From: a virus | Length of the DNA stretch: 34,019 nt | Strand: one strand, 5' to 3' | Virus record (IMG/VR): IMGVR_UViG_3300008110_006860 | Location: 1 to 34,019 of that record | Shown: positions 23,101 to 30,230 of the stretch, piece by piece | Layout: each line of letters opens with the position of its first letter | Position numbering within the stretch: the first letter of the stretch is position 1 | Notes under the pieces: generated by a model | What the model was told of the DNA's origin: nothing | The model's database searches: none | The model's input: only the letters and a program-made list of their open reading frames with translations | Program-made: the position numbers and the translations under genes

Positions 23101-23793
23101 TTGGAAAAAAATCTATCACAAGTCCTTCGCGAACGCATGAAGGCAGACGGCAAGAGATTCTGGGCTGGTGACAACATCAGTGATTATGTTGCTGAGTCAG
23201 ATCGTGAACATTTGATTATGGAGGCCACTCAAGCATTTGAACAAGTTCTCGATACACTACTAATTGACAGGGAAAATGATCCTAACTCACAAGGCACGGC
23301 GCAACGCCTTGCAAAAATGTACTTCAATGAAATTATGGCTGGTCGCTATGAGACGAGCCCTAATGCTACGGCTTTCCCAAACGATACGGACGGAGCATAC
23401 GAAGGTATGCTTGTGGTGCGTTCAGAGCTTAAGAGCATGTGTTCGCATCATCACCAGCCTGTTACGGGTGTGGCTTATATTGGAATCATTGCTGGCCCCA
23501 AACTTATTGGTCTATCCAAGTATACCAGGATTGCGCAATGGTGTGCCCGTCGAGGCACTCTCCAAGAAGAGCTATGTATGGATATTGCTCGCGAAATTGA
23601 ATTCGCGACCGGGTCCAAGGATGTTGCAGTTTATATACAAGCTACCCATGGTTGTTGTGAGAATCGCGGTATCATGGCTCACTCTAGTCTCACCCAAACA
23701 ACAGTTTTACACGGTGCGTTTAAATCAGACCAAAGTGTAAAAAAAGAATTCTTTGACAACATCAAACTACAACAGGACTTTGCACCACGATGA
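23101..23793 (+). CDS. folE: GTP cyclohydrolase I (FolE)
   Basis: A 230-residue enzyme, close to E. coli FolE (222). Zinc ligands match: C114 and H117 in MCSHHHQPVTG, and C185 in THGCCENRGI. KLIGLSKYTRIAQWCARRG matches the GLSKxxR signature. FolE converts GTP to dihydroneopterin triphosphate, the first step of both folate and 7-deazaguanine synthesis. The start codon is TTG 23101, preceded by GGAG with good spacing. The stop overlaps the DNA glycosylase ATG by 4 nt. QueD and QueE further on point to deazaguanine rather than folate synthesis. A sigma70-type promoter lies directly upstream, so the enzyme is probably made early. Confidence 0.95.
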   Translation: MEKNLSQVLRERMKADGKRFWAGDNISDYVAESDREHLIMEATQAFEQVLDTLLIDRENDPNSQGTAQRLAKMYFNEIMAGRYETSPNATAFPNDTDGAYEGMLVVRSELKSMCSHHHQPVTGVAYIGIIAGPKLIGLSKYTRIAQWCARRGTLQEELCMDIAREIEFATGSKDVAVYIQATHGCCENRGIMAHSSLTQTTVLHGAFKSDQSVKKEFFDNIKLQQDFAPR

Positions 23794-24200
23794 TATTTTT
23801 TCATGCATTACGAGATGATCTGATGGTTCAACAACAAATCTCTAACTCATGGGAACACATGGTTGGAGTGATCATGTTGAATCAAACAGGCCGCAAATCT
23901 GTAAAAACAACCTTGCCAGAATTTTTATACTGGTTCCCAACGCCGGAAGCATTGATCGCAGCCGATGAAGATTTTGTAAAAAGCATTATTGCACCATTAG
24001 GTATGGCTAATGTAAGATACACCAGATTGAAAAAAATGAGTCAAGACTACATGACTTGGAATGGTGATGATGCTACCGATTTGTACGGCATTGGCAAATA
24101 CGGCAGTGATAGTTATGAAATTTTTTTCAAGAAGAACTATACTGTAGAACCCAATGACAAAGAACTCAAACGATATCTCAAAGAGGAAGTTTGCGTATGA
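23790..24200 (+). CDS. MBD4-like HhH-GPD DNA glycosylase
   Basis: A 136-residue single-domain protein. It resembles the catalytic domain of eukaryotic MBD4 (thymine/uracil glycosylase for G:T and G:U mismatches) more than bacterial MutY or Nth: WEHMVGVIMLNQTGRKS (start of fold), APLGMANVRYTRLKKMSQDY, then DLYGIGKYGSDSYEIF (97-112) as the helix-hairpin-helix, and VEPNDKELKRYL with D123 at the position of the catalytic Asp of MBD4. No Cys cluster is present. It overlaps folE by 4 nt and the next small ORF by 4 nt, so it is in the deazaguanine operon. Possible roles are repair of mismatched or aberrant bases in modified DNA, or removal of host-type bases. Confidence 0.8.
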   Translation: MIFFHALRDDLMVQQQISNSWEHMVGVIMLNQTGRKSVKTTLPEFLYWFPTPEALIAADEDFVKSIIAPLGMANVRYTRLKKMSQDYMTWNGDDATDLYGIGKYGSDSYEIFFKKNYTVEPNDKELKRYLKEEVCV

Positions 24201-24310
24201 TAATTATTACTAATTATACTGGCAACATTCAATTTCCAGTTGAAGAAGGATTGTTGGAATGGTTGCAAGCGAACTATCCCTACTCACAATACCATTTGGA
24301 GGAGATCTAA
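24197..24310 (+). CDS. Small ORF, 37 residues, unknown
   Basis: MIIITNYTGNIQFPVEEG is followed by LLEWLQANYPYSQYHLEEI. It starts with ATGA overlapping the glycosylase stop and its TAA is directly followed by the next ATG (TAAATG), which is the spacing pattern of the surrounding operon. The 3' part contains the GGAGGAG ribosome site of the next gene, so the sequence does double duty. No domain is recognisable in 37 residues. Translation is likely from context only. Confidence 0.5.
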   Translation: MIIITNYTGNIQFPVEEGLLEWLQANYPYSQYHLEEI

Positions 24311-24649
24311 ATGGCCGGACGAAAACCAATGGTGTCCAAAGCAGAACTATTAGCTCTTGAAGAGTTAAAACTGGAATTTGAAGCACTAACTACATTTACT
24401 ACAGAGGAAAATCAAATGGCAAAATCAAAAGCAAAAACAAAGACTGAAGGGTCTGTAAAAAAACTCAGCGACAAGCTGGTCAAAGTTAACGAAAACTTTA
24501 GCATCAACATGTATGACAATGGCTACATGATTGAAGTAAGCGGTAGGGACGATGAAGACAACTGGAAAACTTCCAAGATCATCGTTGACACTGTAGACGA
24601 ACTGTTGGTGTTGGTTCGTGAAGCAACTGAAATTGAAAGGGCAGAATAA
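24311..24649 (+). CDS. Small lysine-rich protein with possible second start
   Basis: A 112-residue protein of unknown family. The N-terminal part (MAGRKPMVSKAELLALEELK) is helical, the middle is Lys/Ala-rich (MAKSKAKTKTEGSVKKLSDK) and the C-terminal half looks folded, with strands NFSINMYDNGYMIEVSG and TSKIIVDTVDELLVLV. ATG 24311 has a strong GGAGGAG site. An in-frame ATG at 24416 is preceded by AGAGGA, so a 77-residue short form starting MAKSKAK could also be made. The stop overlaps the next ATG by 1 nt (TAATG). Function unknown. Confidence 0.6.
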   Translation: MAGRKPMVSKAELLALEELKLEFEALTTFTTEENQMAKSKAKTKTEGSVKKLSDKLVKVNENFSINMYDNGYMIEVSGRDDEDNWKTSKIIVDTVDELLVLVREATEIERAE

Positions 24650-24822
24650 TGGCTAAGAAAATCACTCCTTATGAACAAGCGCCTTATCAACAAGGCTATG
24701 AGCAGGCCAAGGCCGGCGAAAAATGCCTCAACCCCTATTTGAAACTGGAAGATGCCGAAGCAGATGCTGACGACTTCCAACGTGGATATGACAATGCTAT
24801 TGAGGCCTTGGATCAAGAGTGA
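24649..24822 (+). CDS. Small ORF, 57 residues, unknown
   Basis: Starts at TAATG, overlapping the preceding stop by 1 nt, and reads MAKKITPYEQAPYQQGYEQA then KAGEKCLNPYLKLEDAEADA and a short acidic end DDFQRGYDNAIEALDQE. The two segments PYQQGYEQAKAG and DFQRGYDNAIEA are similar, giving an internal repeat of a helix carrying F/YQxGY. From memory such xGYxxA helices occur in small phage and bacterial proteins of unknown role. The stop overlaps the next gene's GTG. No function can be assigned. Confidence 0.55.
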   Translation: MAKKITPYEQAPYQQGYEQAKAGEKCLNPYLKLEDAEADADDFQRGYDNAIEALDQE

Positions 24823-25265
24823 TTAGATATCTGAATCTGCCTAAAATTCCAGTTGAGATTTTAGACAGCCTCAATTACAATTTTGATCAATACTCGTTTA
24901 AGGCCAACTATCTTAACGGTGCTTACAAGTGGTCAGACGATTTTACCCAACAGATAGATACATGGTGCAAGCAAAATATTTGTGACACTATGCATTGGGG
25001 ATTTCAGTTTATGAACAACGATATCATTGCACACAAAGATGTTGGTACTGAAGTAAAATTAACGTATTTGATTGACGCTGGTGGAAGCAATGTTAGGACC
25101 AATTTTTTTGAAGATGATAAAACTACCATAACACACAGTTTTGTTATTCCAACACATCAATGGCACATATTGCATGCCAGCAGATATCATAGTGTAGAAG
25201 GCATAGAATCTGGACATACTAGATTCAGCTTGACTGGAAGAGTTTTTCCGTTACCAATTGAATGA
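24819..25265 (+). CDS. 2-oxoglutarate/Fe(II) oxygenase-like protein (short)
   Basis: 148 residues starting at GTG 24819, which overlaps the preceding stop by 4 nt. A double-stranded beta-helix oxygenase pattern is visible: H72 and D74 in IAHKDVG (HxD), H124 in SRYHSVEG as the distal ligand and R135 in TRFSLTGRVF as the 2-oxoglutarate-binding Arg. The strands KLTYLIDAGGSNVRTNFFED and SFVIPTHQWHILHAS fit the fold. Such enzymes hydroxylate proteins, nucleobases or small molecules. It overlaps the HIT gene by 4 nt. A base- or glycan-modifying role is inferred from context only. Confidence 0.65.
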   Translation: MIRYLNLPKIPVEILDSLNYNFDQYSFKANYLNGAYKWSDDFTQQIDTWCKQNICDTMHWGFQFMNNDIIAHKDVGTEVKLTYLIDAGGSNVRTNFFEDDKTTITHSFVIPTHQWHILHASRYHSVEGIESGHTRFSLTGRVFPLPIE

Positions 25266-25666
25266 AAACTATTATGACTGATTTAGAAATTGCATATCAA
25301 CAAGATATTGCACCCTGGGACGACCGTGTGACAGAACTGTCAGACTATCACGTGGCTGTGTTTCGTGATCGTTATCCTGTCACACCCGGTCATTTGTTGT
25401 TTGTGCCACAGTACAATAACGATGCGGTAATCATGGACTGTTTTGAATCAGCCATGCTGCATGGTCGCAGAATGGTTGTCAATGGCGAATGTGATGCATT
25501 TAATATCGGCATCAACATGGGTCGTGAAGCAGGTCAAACTGTGATGTATCCACATGTGCATTTGATTCCACGCCGAGCAGGTGACTGTGCTGACCCAGTG
25601 GGCGGAGTACGTGGGGTTATTATTGGACAAGCTAACTACAAAACAGGTAGTTACCAAAAACCATAA
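25262..25666 (+). CDS. HIT-family (histidine triad) protein
   Basis: A 134-residue protein. GQTVMYPHVHLIPRRAGD contains the triad region: H98 and H100 align with the second and third His of HxHxHxx, and the first is Y96. H98 would be the nucleophile. DAFNIGINMGREAG is the usual strand before it, and TPGHLLFVPQ is the first conserved block. HIT enzymes hydrolyse or transfer nucleotides at phosphoramidate or dinucleoside bonds. From memory the YPHVHLIPR variant is common in bacteria and phages. The start overlaps the oxygenase stop by 4 nt; a second ATG at 25274 is possible. Role here unknown; nucleotide-sugar or AMP-conjugate clean-up is conceivable. Confidence 0.85.
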   Translation: MKTIMTDLEIAYQQDIAPWDDRVTELSDYHVAVFRDRYPVTPGHLLFVPQYNNDAVIMDCFESAMLHGRRMVVNGECDAFNIGINMGREAGQTVMYPHVHLIPRRAGDCADPVGGVRGVIIGQANYKTGSYQKP

Positions 25667-25671
25667 TTAAC

Positions 25672-26328
25672 ATGCAAAAAAAAATTATATACAAAAAAAA
25701 GTATATTTCATTGAGCGTTGTCAATGATATAAAATCATACTATGAAAAAATAAATGATTCATTGTTAGACTCAGCTGGACCTTATCCTAATCCAAAATCT
25801 AAACTGGGATGGGCAAGTTGTTGGGATCGTCAGTTGCACTATGAACTGCCCCGAAGTCCTATTCATAAAATAGTCAACCAGTTAAAAACAGACTTTGGTG
25901 AGTTTATCATCCACGATTCCAGTATCCGATATTTGTCAGCACCAATTTTGCCACATAGCGACATTAGAGGAGTCGATTGGCTCAAAGAAAATAAAAGCAA
26001 AGGTTTCAAAGAAGGTCTTACTTTTTTAATTCCTTTGTGGTGGAAAGACGGTCATACTCCTGGTACTGCATTTTATAGTTGTCCAGCCAATTTGAATGAA
26101 CCATTATATACAGATATGCCAAACATCTTGCCAGCGTATTCTGACCAATACACTGAAGAAGCAAGAAATTTCAGTGTAAGAAAAATCATAAAATGGGAGT
26201 CACCTGGTGATCTAATTGCGTTTGAAAGTTTCCAATGGCACGGATCGTGCCAATGGGGCGATGTCACATATGATCGAGAAACTTGGTCTAAAGAGTTTCT
26301 TTCAATAGAAACCTGGCGTGAACCTTAA
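25672..26328 (+). CDS. 2-oxoglutarate/Fe(II) oxygenase-like protein (second)
   Basis: A 218-residue protein. H95 and D97 in LPHSDIRG give the HxD ligand pair, H190 in FQWHGSCQW the distal His, and R216 in SIETWREP the likely co-substrate Arg, in a jelly-roll pattern with LTFLIPLWW and KWESPGDLIAFES. The first 30 residues are very Lys/Ile-rich (KKIIYKKKYISLS), and the DNA is more A-rich than its neighbours, so the gene may be a recent arrival. It lies 5 nt after the HIT gene without a clear Shine-Dalgarno. Only distantly similar to the shorter oxygenase at 24819. Substrate unknown. Confidence 0.6.
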   Translation: MQKKIIYKKKYISLSVVNDIKSYYEKINDSLLDSAGPYPNPKSKLGWASCWDRQLHYELPRSPIHKIVNQLKTDFGEFIIHDSSIRYLSAPILPHSDIRGVDWLKENKSKGFKEGLTFLIPLWWKDGHTPGTAFYSCPANLNEPLYTDMPNILPAYSDQYTEEARNFSVRKIIKWESPGDLIAFESFQWHGSCQWGDVTYDRETWSKEFLSIETWREP

Positions 26329-26386
26329 CCTCTGTTGATATTTAATATAAGTATTTCTCTAAGCGGCCTGTCCGGCATCATCCCGC

Positions 26387-26415
26387 TATACAAACTCTGC
26401 TGCCTATGCTATAAT
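26387..26415 (+). promoter_or_regulatory. Sigma70 promoter with extended -10 upstream of queD
   Basis: A perfect -10 TATAAT (26410-26415) is preceded by TGC, an extended -10. TATACA (26387-26392) at 17 nt spacing matches the -35 at four positions. The ribosome site AGGAGG (26420-26425) gives an ATG at 26431, so the leader would be short. TTTAATATAAG further upstream (26341-26351) is only a weak late-like element. The remaining gap from 26329 holds nothing else I can identify. Confidence 0.75.
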
Positions 26416-26430
26416 ACATAGGAGGACAAT

Positions 26431-26892
26431 ATGGCAACAAATCAACCAGTACAATACAAGTACACCAGCACCAAAGAGTATCATGATGCTTTTCCCTGCG
26501 CATACCGTCAATGGCGTGCCGACAGCCACTGCAATCTAATTCACGGTTACTCATTCTCAATGAAGTTCTACTTTGGCACAGACAACCTGGATGTGCGTAA
26601 CTGGGCCGCTGACTATGGCGGTCTCAAAGAACTTAAAAAGACATTAGAAGATCAATTTGATCATACCTTGCTGGTGTCTGCAGATGATCCAGAGCTGGCG
26701 ACATACAAGCTCTTGCAAGAGAAAAAAATGGCCAAACTCACAATCCTGCCACGCTTAGGGTGTGAAGGCTTGGCAGACATGCTGTACAAGTATGTGAACG
26801 GTGTTTACATTCCGGACCTGTGGGGACCGGGTGAAGCAGAGCGTCTCTGGTGCTATCGTGTGGAAGTGCGCGAAACACAGAGCTCCCACTAG
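26431..26892 (+). CDS. queD: QueD-like (6-carboxytetrahydropterin synthase) with altered zinc ligands
   Basis: A 153-residue T-fold protein. The family core is CNLIHGYSFSMKFYF (34-48), ADYGGLKELKKTLEDQFDHTLL (59-80, D77/H78) and VEVRET (E148) near the end. QueD converts dihydroneopterin triphosphate to 6-carboxytetrahydropterin, the second step after FolE. Catalytic C34 is present. Of the three zinc His residues of E. coli QueD (AAHR and HGH), the first is Y25 (CAYRQW) and the third is Y40 (HGYS); only H38 remains. From memory, phage relatives usually keep the first His (CAHRQW), so Y25 may be specific to this phage. A strong promoter and AGGAGG site precede it. The TAG overlaps the transporter GTG. 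Confidence 0.85.
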   Translation: MATNQPVQYKYTSTKEYHDAFPCAYRQWRADSHCNLIHGYSFSMKFYFGTDNLDVRNWAADYGGLKELKKTLEDQFDHTLLVSADDPELATYKLLQEKKMAKLTILPRLGCEGLADMLYKYVNGVYIPDLWGPGEAERLWCYRVEVRETQSSH

Positions 26893-27356
26893 TGGTTGTG
26901 TTGACCGACTTGACTGTGCGAATGTTAGGCAAACAAACTGGTCGTGCGGTGATTGCATTGGCATTCATCCCTGCTATCATTGTGTCAATGGCAGTGGTCA
27001 AACTGGGCGGTGCTCCTGACTCAGTTGCTTTCCGCATTGGTCTTGGCTCGGGTGTTGCATACTTTGTGAGCAACTTGCTTGATGTGTACGTGTTCCAATA
27101 CATTCGTGAAAAGTACGCCACTTGGTGGATTGCTCCTGCATTGAGTTCAATTGTGAGCACATTCTTTGATACCTATGTGTTCTTCTTTACTGCCTTTGCT
27201 GGTGGCGCAAATGAGTTCATGGCTGCTAACTGGCACATTGTTGCAACCAACAATTCAATCAGTAAGATCATTGTGAGTCTGTTGGTTATTCTGCCTGCGT
27301 ATGGTTTCTTGTTGAATCACTTGCAGAAAAAGCTGGCTGCAGACAATCAAGCATAA
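26892..27356 (+). CDS. YhhQ/VUT-type queuosine-precursor transporter, N-terminally short
   Basis: An integral membrane protein of about 154 residues with four or five hydrophobic segments. It matches the YhhQ family from VLTDLTVRMLG (TDLTVRIFG in E. coli YhhQ) through NLLDVYVFQYIREK, TWWIAPALSSIVS, DTYVFFFTAFAG and ILPAYGFLLNHLQKKL. YhhQ imports the 7-deazaguanines preQ0 and preQ1. The first 50 or so residues of the family (first helix and a half) are missing. GTG 26892 overlaps the queD TAG; ATG 26850 inside queD is an alternative that adds 14 non-family residues. Whether the short form works is unknown. Its place directly after queD strongly links it to deazaguanine supply. Confidence 0.8.
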   Translation: MVVLTDLTVRMLGKQTGRAVIALAFIPAIIVSMAVVKLGGAPDSVAFRIGLGSGVAYFVSNLLDVYVFQYIREKYATWWIAPALSSIVSTFFDTYVFFFTAFAGGANEFMAANWHIVATNNSISKIIVSLLVILPAYGFLLNHLQKKLAADNQA

Positions 27357-27379
27357 TTACATCAAATTGGTAGGAATTT

Positions 27380-28249
27380 ATGGCACAAGAATTTGATATA
27401 TCTTTACTGTTGGCCACTCGAGGTCGTACAGAAGCGTTGGGCAAAAGTGTTCGCAGTTTGTTTGAACTGGCTGACAATCCTCATCGTTTGCAAATCATGT
27501 TTGGATTTGACAAAGACGATGACAAAGGCAAAACGTACTTCCAAACTGAATTGCAGCCTTGGTTAGACTCACACGGTTATCACTATACCGCCATGTTGTT
27601 TGACCCATTGGGATATATCAGATTGCATATCTACAACAACAAGATGGCTGAGAAAGCCCTGGCTCCTTGGTTTGTTATTTGGAATGATGATGCCATCATG
27701 CAAACCCAGGGGTGGGACAGTGAGATTTTGAAATACAATGGCAAGTTTAGATTGCTGGCATTCCATACTCACAACGACCACCCCTACTCAATTTTTCCAA
27801 TAGTTCCACGCAAATGGTATGAACTGTTGGGATACATCAGTCCCCATCCCACACAAGATGGGTGGTTGAGTCAACAGGCATACATGCTGGACATTTGGGA
27901 AAGAATTCCAGTATGGGTAGAACATGATCGCCACGACTTGACTGGCAACAACGGCGATGAAACATTTAAAAATCGTGCCATGCTAGAAGGTCGCCCCGAT
28001 GATCCGTTGGACTTTCACAGCGTTCAGCAAATGGACCTGCGACACCGAGACTGTGCAAAATTGGCCACATACATGCGCAGTGAATTAGGTATGGATCTTT
28101 CATTCTTTACCAACGTGTTCAACGGCAGTCAAGATCCCTGGGAAAAACTAGCACAGAATGATGTAAACAGTCAAATGGTTCAATTTGCCAACCCGCATAC
28201 ACATTTTGCAAAAAAAGATACTGATCAAAAACAAGTAAATAATGCATGA
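27380..28249 (+). CDS. GT-A-type glycosyltransferase (GT2-like)
   Basis: A 289-residue protein. The N-terminus DISLLLATRGRTEAL (6-20) is the nucleotide-sugar-binding start of GT2-like enzymes, and WNDDA (101-105), after the strand APWFVI, supplies the metal-binding Asp pair. GWDSEIL and YELLGYISPHPTQDGWLSQQ follow in the usual acceptor-side order. The C-terminal 60 residues are less structured. A TAGGA site lies 6 nt before the ATG. The stop overlaps the next ATG by 4 nt. It is the fifth glycosyltransferase-like protein of the window and lies between the deazaguanine genes and the B12 radical SAM gene. A host-surface, virion or DNA-base acceptor are all possible. Confidence 0.7.
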   Translation: MAQEFDISLLLATRGRTEALGKSVRSLFELADNPHRLQIMFGFDKDDDKGKTYFQTELQPWLDSHGYHYTAMLFDPLGYIRLHIYNNKMAEKALAPWFVIWNDDAIMQTQGWDSEILKYNGKFRLLAFHTHNDHPYSIFPIVPRKWYELLGYISPHPTQDGWLSQQAYMLDIWERIPVWVEHDRHDLTGNNGDETFKNRAMLEGRPDDPLDFHSVQQMDLRHRDCAKLATYMRSELGMDLSFFTNVFNGSQDPWEKLAQNDVNSQMVQFANPHTHFAKKDTDQKQVNNA

Positions 28250-30228
28250 AAAGAAAAATTGCCTGGGTACAACCAAACTTCCAACAAGGTCCTAAAGAAC
28301 TCAATGCCTACTACCTGCCATACTCAGCAGGTGTGATTTGGAGTTATGCAGTTGCGGAACCCAGCATACGTGATGCATGGCAAGTGACTGAATGGGTGTG
28401 GCGCCGGGACAACATAGAGCCAATTGCACAACGACTGGCTGAAAATGATGTTGTGACTTTTAGCACTTATGTGTGGAATCACAATTTCAACTATGCATTG
28501 GCTCGCAGGCTCAAGGAGATCAATCCTGGCGTGTTGACCATATTTGGCGGTCCCGAACCTGCAATCACAGACAAAGATCTGTTTCGCAAAGAACCATTCA
28601 TGGACATTGTGATTTGCTACGAAGGTGAAATCACATTTAGAAATCTCATGCTGGCATATGACAGCAAAGACTGGGAGTCAATACCTGGCTTGCTGATCAA
28701 TCGAGACGGCGAAGCTATAAGCACAGGTGATGCCAAGCGCATTGAAACTCTTGAAGATATTCCTAGCCCGTATCTGGCAGGTGTATTTGATGACCTAATG
28801 GCTGCAAATCCTGACATCATGTGGCAAGGCACACTAGAAACTTCTCGTGGTTGCCCATTTGCTTGTACGTTTTGTGACTGGGGTAGCTTGACATACAACA
28901 AGGTCAAGAAGTTTGGTTTAGAACGTGTGTACCATGAGTTGGAATGGATGGCTAAGCACAACTTTGATTTCATATCAATTACTGACGCTAACTTTGGCAT
29001 GTTTGCCGAACGTGACAGTTTGATTGCAGACAAGATTATTGAATGTCAAGAAAAGTATGGTTCTCCGAGAACTTTCTCTGTGGCCTGGGCCAAGAATCAA
29101 AAGAAAGAAGTTGTGGACATTGTTAAAAAATTGCTGGATGCCCGAGGCTTCAATCAAGGTCTAACGCTGAGTGTGCAAAGTCTTGACTTGGATGTATTGG
29201 AAAACATTCGTCGCAAAAACATGGAAATGAACAAGCTCAACGAAGTATTTGAGCTGTGTGAGCAACGTAACATTCCAACCTACACTGAACTTATCTTGGG
29301 CCTACCTGGTGAAAGTCTTGAGTCTTGGAAGAAAAACTTTTGGACTTTGTTTGAAATGGGCAATCATACTGGTCTCACGGTGTTCCAGGCTCAGTTGTTG
29401 GAAAATGCCGAAATGAACCTGTTGCAGAAGAAGTTGTTTAAGATTACCAATCAAAGTGTAACAGACTATTTTTCTGGATCATACTCCAACGAACACATTG
29501 AAGAAGCCATTGACATTATCACTGGCACCAAAGACATGCCGTTTGATGTCATGATGGAAGCACATATTTTTTCATGGTTTATCAATACCTTCCACATCAA
29601 TGGCATCAGCACACTGTTGAGTCGATTGGTGTTCAAGTATCAGGGTGTGCCCTACAGCGAGTTTTATGCAGACCTGTTTGAATACGTGCAAGGTCATGAA
29701 TGGATCCACCGCGAACAAGAAGAAGTTCGCGAGTACTATCGCAGTTGGATGACCAATGGCCGAATCAATCATCCCAAGATTGGCATTGAAATTCACGGAT
29801 GGAACCTCATACACAGAACTGTGTTGAACATGCATGTGGAAAAACAAAATCACAATATCTTTGACATGTTAGAAAAGTTCATGAGTCGTTATGATTTACC
29901 GCCTGTGTTGTTGGAGAACATCATGCGATTCCAACGCAGATACCATGTGGCTTACGATGCTATGAACACTTATCCTGAGGTTTTAGAATTAGACTACAAC
30001 ATCTGGGAATATCTCAGCTTTGATCACAAACTTGTACATGCGCCAAGAGAATATCAACTGGAGTTTCCAGAAGATAAAACTATGAGCTTTCCACGTTTCT
30101 TAGAACTATTTTATTTTGCTAGACGTAGAAATTTTGGAAAAGCCACAGTTGAATGCTTGAACGCTGACACGCAGGTAGACGTTGCCAAACGCGGAGATGC
30201 TGGCGCCAGGGCAAAACTAGCAGCCTAA
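28246..30228 (+). CDS. B12-binding-type radical SAM protein
   Basis: A 660-residue protein. Residues 1-150 look like a cobalamin-binding Rossmann domain (KIAWVQPNF, DVVTFSTYVWN, TIFGGPEP, IVICYEGEITF), but without the DxHxxG motif, as in many radical SAM members. The SAM cluster motif is RGCPFACTFCDWG, with C203, C207 and C210 (CX3CX2C). SITDANFGMF and the TELILGLPGES block complete the radical SAM barrel. A 260-residue helical C-terminal region follows. Members methylate unactivated carbons or rearrange rings. The start overlaps the GT gene by 4 nt. A target in glycan or base hypermodification is possible but unproved. Confidence 0.88.
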   Translation: MKRKIAWVQPNFQQGPKELNAYYLPYSAGVIWSYAVAEPSIRDAWQVTEWVWRRDNIEPIAQRLAENDVVTFSTYVWNHNFNYALARRLKEINPGVLTIFGGPEPAITDKDLFRKEPFMDIVICYEGEITFRNLMLAYDSKDWESIPGLLINRDGEAISTGDAKRIETLEDIPSPYLAGVFDDLMAANPDIMWQGTLETSRGCPFACTFCDWGSLTYNKVKKFGLERVYHELEWMAKHNFDFISITDANFGMFAERDSLIADKIIECQEKYGSPRTFSVAWAKNQKKEVVDIVKKLLDARGFNQGLTLSVQSLDLDVLENIRRKNMEMNKLNEVFELCEQRNIPTYTELILGLPGESLESWKKNFWTLFEMGNHTGLTVFQAQLLENAEMNLLQKKLFKITNQSVTDYFSGSYSNEHIEEAIDIITGTKDMPFDVMMEAHIFSWFINTFHINGISTLLSRLVFKYQGVPYSEFYADLFEYVQGHEWIHREQEEVREYYRSWMTNGRINHPKIGIEIHGWNLIHRTVLNMHVEKQNHNIFDMLEKFMSRYDLPPVLLENIMRFQRRYHVAYDAMNTYPEVLELDYNIWEYLSFDHKLVHAPREYQLEFPEDKTMSFPRFLELFYFARRRNFGKATVECLNADTQVDVAKRGDAGARAKLAA

Positions 30229-30230
30229 CA

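Noticed and set aside
23264-23740. Long open frame (158 codons) overlapping folE
   Set aside because: It is a shadow of folE in another frame, with unlikely composition, no start context and no recognisable motif.
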